A stretch of DNA of 64,000 nucleotides from Dechloromonas denitrificans. GTDB taxonomy: Bacteria > Pseudomonadota > Gammaproteobacteria > Burkholderiales > Rhodocyclaceae. The position numbers were made by a program, and so were the translations under genes. The notes below the pieces were generated by a model. That model was given only the letters and a program-made list of their open reading frames with translations. It ran no database searches and was not told the DNA's origin. Within the stretch, counting starts at the first letter, position 1. Each line of letters starts with the position of its first letter. This document shows positions 1-8,026 of the stretch, piece by piece. The DNA is taken from assembly GCF_020510685.1 (NCBI RefSeq), contig NZ_CP075185.1, forward strand, positions 2,728,001-2,792,000. The letters are read 5' to 3'.

Positions 1-2
1 CA

Positions 3-1412
3 TCAGCGTTCGGCGACAGCGTCGCCATCGCTGCGAAACATGGCCGGGGTCAGATCGTGTTTTTGCAGCAGCCGGTAGAACTCGGTACGGTTGCGGTCGG
101 CAATCCGGGCCGCATCGGCGACACTGCCATCGGTCAGCTTGAGGAGTTGAACCAGATAGTTGCGCTCGAAACGCTGCTTCGCGTCGGCATAGCTCAGCGC
201 CTCCATGGCCGGCACCCGCAGGGCGCGCTGCGCCAGCGAGAGCGGAATGAGCGGTGTCGATGTCAGCGCGCAGCTTTGCTCGACGACATTGTAGAGCTGC
301 CGAACGTTGCCCGGCCAGGCCGCAGTAGCCAGTGCCTCGAGCGCATCCGGCGCAAAGCCGGTAATCGACTTGCCATACTTGGCCGCAATGAGCTGGACGA
401 AATGGGCGGCCAGCAACGGGATGTCTTCGCGCCGCTCTTCCAGGCGTGGCAGCGTCAATGACACAACGTCGAGCCGGTAATACAGGTCTTCCCGGAACTG
501 TCCCTGCGCCATCGCGGCATCAAGATCGCGATGCGTCGCTGAAAGCAGACGGACATCGACAGGCTCGGAATGCGTCGCCCCGACCGGTCGCACGACCCGC
601 TCCTGAAGAACGCGCAGCAACTTGACCTGCAGGGAGAGCGGCATGTCACCGATTTCATCGAGAAACAGCGTCCCGCCATTGGCCGCCTGAATCAGCCCGA
701 CCCGGTTGTTGCCGGCACCGGTGAAGGCCCCTTTGACGTGTCCGAACAGTTCGGACTCCAGCAATTGTTCGGGAATGGCGCCGCAATTGATGGCGATGAA
801 AGGCCCCTTGCCGCGCGGACTGGCGCGGTGGATTGCCCGAGCCAGGACCTCCTTGCCGGTGCCGCTTTCGCCGCGGATCAGCACACTGGCTTCGGAAGCA
901 GCAACCATCCGCGCTTCAGCCATCAGCTCCGCCATCTGGCTGCTACGAAAAACGATACCGTCCTGCCAATCTTCGGAACGACTACCGGCCCCGCTGCCGA
1001 CGGACGCGTCGACCGGCAGGGCCGGGGCCGACAGCTGCAGCGCCTGGTCGATTTTTCCGAGCAGTATCTGACTGTCGAAAGGCTTGGTCAGATAGCCGAA
1101 TACCCCTCGCGAAGTGGCATCGACCGCGTCCGGAATCGAGCCGTGGGCCGTCAGCAGGATGACCGGCAAGCTGGGACGCGTCGCCCGGATTTCCTCGTAC
1201 AGCGCCAGACCGTCACGGCCCGGCAAACGAACATCGCTGATCACGATACGCGGCGGATCGACCGCCAGGCGAGCCAAGGCCTCCTCGGCCGAACCCGCCC
1301 CCGACACCCGAAAGCCACGGGCCCGCAGACGCATCGAGAGCAGGCGGAGAATATCCTCGTCATCATCGACGACCAGAATATGGGCGCCGGCCATTTCCGA
1401 TTCCGCCTTCAC
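3..1412 (-). CDS. glrR: Sigma-54-dependent response regulator GlrR (QseF)
   Basis: Cytoplasmic enhancer-binding regulator that activates sigma-54 promoters after phosphorylation by GlrK. The order of domains is an N-terminal receiver (about residues 10-125, acidic pocket DDD near 16-18, phospho-acceptor Asp60 in SDVRLP, Lys110), a central AAA+ domain with Walker A GESGTGKE (181-188) and the sigma-54 contact loop GAFTGA (228-233), and a C-terminal Fis-type helix-turn-helix (about 430-460). The length fits the family. The start is a GTG overlapping the upstream QseG stop (GTGA), with AGGAG seven bases before it; an in-frame ATG at 1394 is the alternative. It is third in a glrK-qseG-glrR operon, the same order as in enterobacteria. 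GlrR assignment rather than another NtrC-family member rests on this context and on the TGTC-N10-GACA sites near the operon. Confidence 0.9.
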   Translation of the reverse strand: MKAESEMAGAHILVVDDDEDILRLLSMRLRARGFRVSGAGSAEEALARLAVDPPRIVISDVRLPGRDGLALYEEIRATRPSLPVILLTAHGSIPDAVDATSRGVFGYLTKPFDSQILLGKIDQALQLSAPALPVDASVGSGAGSRSEDWQDGIVFRSSQMAELMAEARMVAASEASVLIRGESGTGKEVLARAIHRASPRGKGPFIAINCGAIPEQLLESELFGHVKGAFTGAGNNRVGLIQAANGGTLFLDEIGDMPLSLQVKLLRVLQERVVRPVGATHSEPVDVRLLSATHRDLDAAMAQGQFREDLYYRLDVVSLTLPRLEERREDIPLLAAHFVQLIAAKYGKSITGFAPDALEALATAAWPGNVRQLYNVVEQSCALTSTPLIPLSLAQRALRVPAMEALSYADAKQRFERNYLVQLLKLTDGSVADAARIADRNRTEFYRLLQKHDLTPAMFRSDGDAVAER

Positions 1413-1960
1413 CGGACAGCTCCTGCCGACCGGCCGGAGCGCGAACGCGCCGGCAAGGTGCGTTCGATATCGGCCAGACCATCGAGCTTTTCCTGCAACT
1501 CGACCGCCTTGCGCTGGCTTTCCTTGAACTGCTGAGTCTGACGGTCGACCTGCCCTTCCAGTTTCTGGCGCTCGCTGTAATTGTCGGCCAGCATGCGGGC
1601 CAGCGGCTGCAGACCGATGGCCGCCGGATCGCTGGATTTCAGCAAGTGATCGAGCAAGCCGAGCGATTTGCCAAGATCCTGCGGGGCCCGGGGGTGACCA
1701 AACAGCATGGCCATCCGGAGCTGGGTATTGGGATTCGGCGGCAGCGCCGCCAGCACCATGCGCTCCCGCGCCAGTTCGGCTGGCGTCATGCGGGAAAGCA
1801 ATTGGTAATAGGCAAGGACGGGAAGTGCTCCCGGCTCGTCGAAACGGAGCGGACGCGGTGCCGGAGGACTAACGGCGCACGCGGCCAGCGAGAGGCTCAG
1901 GACAAGCGCCGAAATGCTCGGCCACCATGCCGAACGGTCGCGCCAGAAATTACTGTTCAT
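1409..1960 (-). CDS. qseG: QseG-like outer-membrane lipoprotein
   Basis: Small lipoprotein between the kinase and regulator genes. The start chosen is ATG at 1960, which gives a signal peptide ending in the lipobox LAAC; the longer upstream reading frame has no signal. The mature protein is mostly helical, with a C-terminal stretch (about residues 130-170) rich in Gln, Lys and Glu that looks like a coiled coil, and ends in a basic tail. In enterobacteria QseG/YfhG is an outer-membrane lipoprotein that interacts with the kinase QseE/GlrK and tunes its activity; sequence conservation is weak, so the name comes mainly from position and lipoprotein character. It overlaps the kinase stop by 11 bases and the glrR start by 4, so translation is probably coupled. 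Confidence 0.7.
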   Translation of the reverse strand: MNSNFWRDRSAWWPSISALVLSLSLAACAVSPPAPRPLRFDEPGALPVLAYYQLLSRMTPAELARERMVLAALPPNPNTQLRMAMLFGHPRAPQDLGKSLGLLDHLLKSSDPAAIGLQPLARMLADNYSERQKLEGQVDRQTQQFKESQRKAVELQEKLDGLADIERTLPARSRSGRSAGAVR

Positions 1961-3356
1961 CAGGTAGTTCCACACAAAAATGAGCGCCTTTCTCGGCGGG
2001 AAGCAGTGAGACCTTACCGCCCATCGCACGGACGAGGTCACGAACGATGGAAAGCCCTACCCCGCTCCCCTGGCGTTGTGCCGGCGCCTGCCGCTGGCCC
2101 TGAACGAAGGGATCGAAAATTCGCAGCCGGTCCTCGCTGGCAACACCGGGCCCCTGGTCGATGCATTCAAAATGCAGGCAGGCGTCGGAGCGGGTAACCA
2201 CGAGCCGGACCTCGCCACCTTCGGGGCTGAAGTCGATTGCATTCGACAGCAGATTATCAAGTACCACGGCCATTTTTTCGGCGTCGAGCATTACGTTGTC
2301 CAGTTTGAGTGCTTCGACCAGCACCTTCAAATGCCGCGATTGAGCATGAAAGTCCCGACGTTGCACGACACTGGCCATGAATTTCGGCAAGTCGACACGC
2401 GCCAGGCGAAGCCGACGCGCCTCGAATGCTGCGGCATTGAGGCTGAGCAGGCTCTCGATTTGTTGCTGCAAGCTGACGACATTGTGCTGAAGAATATCGA
2501 CGACCTCGCGCTGATTGCCGGCCAACGGCCCCGGCACTTCTTCCCGAAGCAGCGCAACCCCCTCCTTCAGCGCGGTGAGCGGTGTTTTCAGCTCATGCGA
2601 GACATGCCGCAAGGTCCTTTCGCGGTCCGTTTCCAGTTCGGACAAGCGCTGCCTGAGCCAGTCAAGGCGTACGCCGAGCTGCCGGAGGTCAGCCGGCCCG
2701 CCAACGGTAATGGTCTCATTGAAGCGATTGGCGCCAAGCCGGATGATCGCCTGCTCCAGTTGCCGGACCGGCCGGACCAGCCACCAGCCCATGACCAGCG
2801 CGACCAGAAAGGCGCCGGCCAGGGCAAGCGCAATCTGCCCCCCGAGATGCAGGCGGTTCGCCTCCAGATCTTCGAGAAGGCGGGTTTTCTCGGCCTCTAT
2901 CCAGCGCTGCCCGGCCTGTTTCAGCAATCCATTCAGCTCAACCAGACGGCCCAGCAAAGGCGCCAGCTCGCCCTTGCTGATCCGGTTCTCGAGTCCTCCC
3001 TTCAGCGCTTCGGAAACCATCCGCCAACCGCCGAGCAAAGGCGACAAAGGTTCTGCCGCCAGCGTATCCAGTCGGTCGACGAGGGCAAGAGAGAGCGCCA
3101 GATGTTCGTCAAAGCGTTGGCGAAAAGCCGGGTCGTCGAGCACCAGATATTGACGGGCACTCCGCTCGATATCGATGGTGCGCTCCGCCAGTTCCTGAAT
3201 TGCCGCAGTCAACTGGATCGCCTGCTCGCTGCTCGTTCGACTCTGCGCGACCAGACGCTCGACGACCAGCCAACTTCGCAACGCAGCCCCGCCCAGGAGC
3301 AGAACGATGACGGCAAAGCCGATCAGCATGCCCAGACGAAATGAAATTCGGTTCAT
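1950..3356 (-). CDS. glrK: Sensor histidine kinase GlrK (QseE)
   Basis: Inner-membrane sensor kinase, partner of GlrR. From ATG 3356 the protein has 468 residues: TM1 at about 10-30, a helical periplasmic sensor region (30-172), TM2 at about 173-195, a HAMP linker, the dimerisation/phospho-acceptor motif SHELKT with His254, and a HATPase_c domain with an N box (LDNLLSNAIDFSPEGG), a G1 box (DQGPGV) and a G2 box (GSGVGLSI). The 500-residue reading frame begins 32 codons earlier, but those residues lie before TM1 without a recognisable domain, so the internal ATG is preferred. First gene of the glrK-qseG-glrR operon and divergent from the bactofilin gene; the shared 357-base region carries GlrR-type sites that could also act on this operon. 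In enterobacteria the signal is envelope stress; the ligand here is unknown. Confidence 0.9.
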   Translation of the reverse strand: MNRISFRLGMLIGFAVIVLLLGGAALRSWLVVERLVAQSRTSSEQAIQLTAAIQELAERTIDIERSARQYLVLDDPAFRQRFDEHLALSLALVDRLDTLAAEPLSPLLGGWRMVSEALKGGLENRISKGELAPLLGRLVELNGLLKQAGQRWIEAEKTRLLEDLEANRLHLGGQIALALAGAFLVALVMGWWLVRPVRQLEQAIIRLGANRFNETITVGGPADLRQLGVRLDWLRQRLSELETDRERTLRHVSHELKTPLTALKEGVALLREEVPGPLAGNQREVVDILQHNVVSLQQQIESLLSLNAAAFEARRLRLARVDLPKFMASVVQRRDFHAQSRHLKVLVEALKLDNVMLDAEKMAVVLDNLLSNAIDFSPEGGEVRLVVTRSDACLHFECIDQGPGVASEDRLRIFDPFVQGQRQAPAQRQGSGVGLSIVRDLVRAMGGKVSLLPAEKGAHFCVELPDEQ

Positions 3357-3491
3357 CCCAGAGGTTTTCCTGAAAATTGAAGTGTACACCGCAGCGGCGC
3401 CTTCTCGAGGAGTAACGCCGGCACAGAAAACCACTAACCCTGAGCTACACAAAACAAACTTAACAACATAAAATCAATTACTTACAAAACA

Positions 3492-3509
3492 TGTCGCCAA
3501 ATTGCGACA
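3492..3509. promoter_or_regulatory. GlrR-type enhancer site 1 (TGTC-N10-GACA)
   Basis: The 18-base sequence TGTCGCCAAATTGCGACA matches the TGTC-N10-GACA site known for GlrR at enterobacterial glmY/glmZ promoters; the symmetry here extends to TGTCGC-N6-GCGACA. Its centre lies about 175 bases upstream of the predicted sigma-54 start, a normal enhancer distance. Confidence 0.8.
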
Positions 3510-3557
3510 AGCTGCAGTCACAGCCTATCCGGTTTTCCGGGAAAAGCGAAAAATACC

Positions 3558-3575
3558 TGTCGCCAAACAGCGACA
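3558..3575. promoter_or_regulatory. GlrR-type enhancer site 2 (TGTC-N10-GACA)
   Basis: TGTCGCCAAACAGCGACA, the same extended palindrome TGTCGC-N6-GCGACA as site 1, with the centre 66 bases further downstream and about 110 bases before the predicted transcription start. Two matched palindromes in one short AT-rich spacer make chance unlikely and suit a hexamerising AAA+ activator. Confidence 0.8.
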
Positions 3576-3649
3576 TATCCCCCGTCGGATTAAAGAACCC
3601 AAATTAGATAACTCATGCAACGACATGTTTTATATGGAAATAATCCTCA

Positions 3650-3665
3650 TGGCACGGTTATCGCA
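3650..3665 (+). promoter_or_regulatory. Sigma-54 promoter of the bactofilin gene
   Basis: TGGCACGGTTATCGCA matches the sigma-54 consensus TGGCACG-N4-TTGCW at all but one defined position (TC in place of TT), with the essential GG at -24 and GC at -12 correctly spaced. The predicted start is near 3676, which leaves a leader of about 38 bases with the GAGGA ribosome site before ATG 3714. Confidence 0.85.
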
Positions 3666-3713
3666 TTTGACCCTCGACGATTCATCATGCCAACCACTCC
3701 AGCGAGGAATTTC

Positions 3714-4292
3714 ATGTTCAACAAACCCAGCCTAGGCAATCGTAACGACCTGATCACCCGCAAGGATGTCAGTTCCGTGCTCGGCAACAACGCGGCGGTT
3801 AACAATGCGGATCTCACCACGAAGAGTGCACTCGAAGCCGCAGCCAAGCAGCCGGCCGCCGTCAGCAAAGCGCCGCAGGTCGAGCCGGCCGGCAATCCCG
3901 AAAACGTCATGGGAGCCCGCCTGATCGTCGGTCCCGACGTCAAGCTGAAAGGGGCGGAAATTCTCGATTGCGATACGCTGGTCGTCGAAGGTCGCGTCGA
4001 AGCGACCATGGATAGCCGTGTCATCCGGATTGCCGACCAGGGCTCGTTTGCCGGTAAAGTCAGTATCGATATCGCCGAGATTCATGGCGCCTTCGAAGGC
4101 GAACTAACCGCCCGCTCCCAACTGATCATTCACGCCACCGGCCGGGTCAGCGGCAAGATCCGTTACGGCAAGCTGGTCATCGACGAAGGCGGTGAACTAT
4201 GTGGCGATATCAACGCCATCTCGGCAGAAAATCGTACTCCGCCTCGCCCAGTCAGCGACTTTGTGCCAACCCTCAACGCAGTTGCTGGTTGA
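3714..4292 (+). CDS. Bactofilin (polymer-forming cytoskeletal protein)
   Basis: A 192-residue protein with a central bactofilin domain (about residues 65-170): a series of short beta repeats with alternating hydrophobic and Gly residues (GARLIVGPDVKLKGAEI, LVVEGRVEA, GKVSIDIAEIHGAFEGEL, SGKIRYGKLVID), flanked by polar, low-complexity tails. Bactofilins form nucleotide-independent filaments at the inner membrane and organise peptidoglycan enzymes, stalks or polar complexes. The start is ATG 3714, five bases after GAGGA; the longer frame upstream would run across the sigma-54 promoter and is rejected. It is followed after 32 bases by a FeeM-type acyltransferase gene. Regulation by GlrR and sigma-54 is predicted from the upstream sites. 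Which bactofilin subtype (BacA, CcmA) it is cannot be told here. Confidence 0.9.
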   Translation: MFNKPSLGNRNDLITRKDVSSVLGNNAAVNNADLTTKSALEAAAKQPAAVSKAPQVEPAGNPENVMGARLIVGPDVKLKGAEILDCDTLVVEGRVEATMDSRVIRIADQGSFAGKVSIDIAEIHGAFEGELTARSQLIIHATGRVSGKIRYGKLVIDEGGELCGDINAISAENRTPPRPVSDFVPTLNAVAG

Positions 4293-4317
4293 ATCAACTC
4301 ACCTCCCGACATAGAAT
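4289..4317 (+). promoter_or_regulatory. Sigma-70-type promoter for the FeeM-like gene
   Basis: TTGAAT (4289-4294), a 17-base spacer and TAGAAT (4312-4317). The -10 element ends seven bases before ATG 4325, so the transcript would begin at or next to the start codon (leaderless). No Shine-Dalgarno sequence is visible, which agrees with that. Confidence 0.55.
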
Positions 4318-4324
4318 CCGTGCC

Positions 4325-4957
4325 ATGCAAAGTGCATCACTCCATTACACTGCCGGCAAGCAAGCTCCCGTTATAGCGACATTGTCGTCAACGACGCGGC
4401 TCCGCTCGGCGGGACTGGTCGTTCGCCGGGTCAGCAGCACCGAGGAAAGACTTGCCTCTGACCTGCTCGTTCGCCGCATGTATGCCTGGCGCGGCTATCG
4501 TGCCGAACCCCTCGCGCCGTCGCCGGGTCACGCCGAGCGGATCACGATTGCCGCCTGGCAGGATGATGAACTGGCCGCAACCCTGACCCTGTCGCCCGAC
4601 AACGGTACGGAGCTTCTTTGCGAAACGCTGTACAGGGACGAAATTGCCGCGCTACGCGCAAAGCAGCTGCGGATTTGCGAATACTCCCGGCTGGCTACCG
4701 ATCCGGAATTCAGTTCGCCGGCCCTTCTGCAGAAACTTTTCCACACCGCGTACTTGCTGTCACGTTCGCACTTCGACGCGAGCGACGCGGTCGTCGAAGT
4801 CAATCCGCGGCATAGCCGCTATTACCAGCGCGAATGGGGCTTCTCGCGCATCGGGCCATTGCGCATTTGCCCGCGAGTTGAAGCGCCGGCCATCCTGCTT
4901 CATCGCAACCTGCAGCACACGATCCCCGAATCATTCGCCGCCGCAAAGGCCGCCTAA
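4325..4957 (+). CDS. FeeM-type N-acyl amino acid synthase family protein
   Basis: A 210-residue cytoplasmic protein with the FeeM-like, GNAT-related fold seen in N-acyl amino acid synthases and exosortase-associated acyltransferases: an N-terminal segment LLVRRMYAWRGY, a strand pair around TIAAWQDDELAATLTL, the characteristic EYSRLATDPEF (about residue 120), then VVEVNPRHSRYYQREWGF near 160-177. Characterised relatives move long acyl chains from acyl-ACP to amino acids such as tyrosine; the substrate here is not known. The start at 4325 is chosen because earlier codons overlap the bactofilin gene. It lies 32 bases after the bactofilin stop, could be read from the sigma-54 promoter, and also has its own sigma-70-like promoter. 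No exosortase or PEP-CTERM gene is seen in the window. Confidence 0.75.
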   Translation: MQSASLHYTAGKQAPVIATLSSTTRLRSAGLVVRRVSSTEERLASDLLVRRMYAWRGYRAEPLAPSPGHAERITIAAWQDDELAATLTLSPDNGTELLCETLYRDEIAALRAKQLRICEYSRLATDPEFSSPALLQKLFHTAYLLSRSHFDASDAVVEVNPRHSRYYQREWGFSRIGPLRICPRVEAPAILLHRNLQHTIPESFAAAKAA

Positions 4958-5058
4958 ACCGCCTGCGGCCAAGCAAATTGCCGCGCCGCTGCAGAATGGT
5001 GTTCGGGCAGCGGCTTCTTGGGTAAACTGGCGGTCTTTCAACGCCCCCAGACGGACCC

Positions 5059-6723
<1,665 letters not shown>

Positions 6724-6733
6724 AGCCATGCAA

Positions 6734-6764
6734 AACGGGCGCCATTTGGCGCCCGTTCTTTCTT
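6734..6764 (+). terminator. Rho-independent terminator after ettA
   Basis: Perfect 10-bp stem AACGGGCGCC / GGCGCCCGTT with an ATTT loop, followed by a T-rich tail (CTTTCTT). It lies 10 bases after the ettA stop. Confidence 0.9.
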
Positions 6765-6798
6765 GTGCCCCGCTGTAGCGCGAGGCGCGGTAAACTTT

Positions 6799-7077
6799 TT
6801 AGTGCTTCAGGTTGGCGGAAAAGACTGCCTTGGTCTTTTCGGAAAACTGGAATTCGTTGAAAGTGCGATCGATCTCGGCTTCGTTGCCACCGGCGGAATG
6901 ATCTTCGAAACTGATACCGATGGTCTTGCCATTGGCAGCCAGTGTCTGGAAGGCATAACGCCAGCGTTGAGCTTCAGCCAGCCGCTCGCGCAGTTCGATT
7001 TCGTTGGAAATCGTGATGCCGGCTTTCTTCAAGGAATCCAGGAATTGTTCGAAAGACTCTGTGCTCAGACTGCCCAT
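6799..7077 (-). CDS. Small hypothetical protein, 92 residues
   Basis: I do not recognise this family. It is a soluble, charged protein with a helical N-terminal half (repeated Glu/Leu heptad-like spacing over about residues 8-45) and no signal peptide, Cys or membrane segment. The ATG is preceded by GGAGAAATAA, a good ribosome site, which supports real translation. It stands alone, convergent with ettA and divergent from the methyltransferase gene at 7189. No function is proposed. Confidence 0.65.
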   Translation of the reverse strand: MGSLSTESFEQFLDSLKKAGITISNEIELRERLAEAQRWRYAFQTLAANGKTIGISFEDHSAGGNEAEIDRTFNEFQFSEKTKAVFSANLKH

Positions 7078-7144
7078 TTATTTCTCCGTTTGAAGTGCGG
7101 TGTTGGATCACCATGAGCCTAATAACGAGGGGATTTCAATTCGG

Positions 7145-7172
7145 TTGACACGAAAGTCATAGAAGTTTGAAT
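7145..7172 (+). promoter_or_regulatory. Candidate sigma-70 promoter for the methyltransferase gene
   Basis: A consensus -35 element TTGACA (7145-7150), a 16-base spacer and a weak -10 TTGAAT (7167-7172), with ATG at 7189. The -35 is perfect, the -10 only partly matches. Confidence 0.4.
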
Positions 7173-7188
7173 GCGATAATCACGCCCC

Positions 7189-8019
7189 ATGAAAAAGCAA
7201 AACATTCCCGCCGAGATTCCGGAAATCCGTCCCGGGCAGTCGATAGAACTGCTCAAGGAACTGCACATCCTGACCCGCGACGGCAAACTCAATCAGGACA
7301 CCCGCCGCAAGCTGAAGCAGGTGTATCACCTGGTCCAGTTCATCGAACCGCTGCTGGCGGAAGCCGAGACGCTGGTCGACCATGGCGCCGGCAAGTCCTA
7401 TCTCGGTTTCATCCTTTACGATCTGTGTATCAAGAACCGGGCCATCGGTGACATCATCGGTATCGAAAGCCGCCCGGAGCTCGTCGACAAATCCCGCGCA
7501 CTGGCCGCCCGGCTTGGCTTTGAGCGCATGCGCTTCCTCGCCTGCACGGTCGAGGATTCGCTAACCTCGCCGGAGCTGCCGGCCCGAGTGGATGTCGTCA
7601 CCGCGCTACACGCCTGCAACACGGCGACCGACGACGCGATCCGTTTTGCGCTGACCAAGGAAGCCCGCCATGTCGTCCTCGTCCCTTGCTGCCAGGCCGA
7701 AGTCGCCGCTGCGATGCGGGCCGGAAAGAACGACGCACTGGCCCAAAAACCGCTGTCCGAACTTTGGCGACACCCGATCCATACCCGCGAGCTGGGCAGC
7801 CACCTGACCAACGTGCTGCGTTGCCTTCTGCTCGAGTCGCATGGTTACGACGTGACGGTCACCGAACTGGTCGGTTGGGAGCACTCGATGAAGAACGAGC
7901 TGATCATCGCCTCGAAGGCAGCCGCCAAGAAGGGACGTCAGACGATCGCCCGCGAGCGGGCCGAAGCCATCCTGCGCGAGTTCAATATCGAGGAACTTGC
8001 GGCGCGCTTCACCTACTAA
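7189..8019 (+). CDS. SAM-dependent methyltransferase, unknown substrate
   Basis: A 276-residue class I methyltransferase. The N-terminal 60 residues are helical; then a Rossmann core with motif I VDHGAGKSYLGFILYD (about 64-79), an acidic residue ending strand 2 (IGIESRPELVDKSR), then VDVVTALHACNTATDDAIRFAL, and VVLVPCCQAEV near 164-174. The DHGAGKS and HACNTATD motifs resemble the Methyltransf_32/GSTCD-like group; the paired Cys in VPCCQ are typical there. No RNA-binding domain is obvious. The gene is followed after 7 bases by the U32 gene on the same strand, so the two and the zinc-ribbon gene probably form an operon, which hints at an RNA or translation role; that is inference. Confidence 0.8.
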   Translation: MKKQNIPAEIPEIRPGQSIELLKELHILTRDGKLNQDTRRKLKQVYHLVQFIEPLLAEAETLVDHGAGKSYLGFILYDLCIKNRAIGDIIGIESRPELVDKSRALAARLGFERMRFLACTVEDSLTSPELPARVDVVTALHACNTATDDAIRFALTKEARHVVLVPCCQAEVAAAMRAGKNDALAQKPLSELWRHPIHTRELGSHLTNVLRCLLLESHGYDVTVTELVGWEHSMKNELIIASKAAAKKGRQTIARERAEAILREFNIEELAARFTY

Positions 8020-8026
8020 GTCACCC

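Larger units (their letters stand above)
3357..3713. other. Divergent control region between glrK and the bactofilin gene
   Basis: A 357-base stretch without a convincing gene, clearly richer in A and T than its flanks between about 3430 and 3660. It holds two TGTC-N10-GACA palindromes and a sigma-54 promoter facing the bactofilin gene (listed separately). I found no clear sigma-70 promoter for glrK in it, though one must exist somewhere here. Confidence 0.8.
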
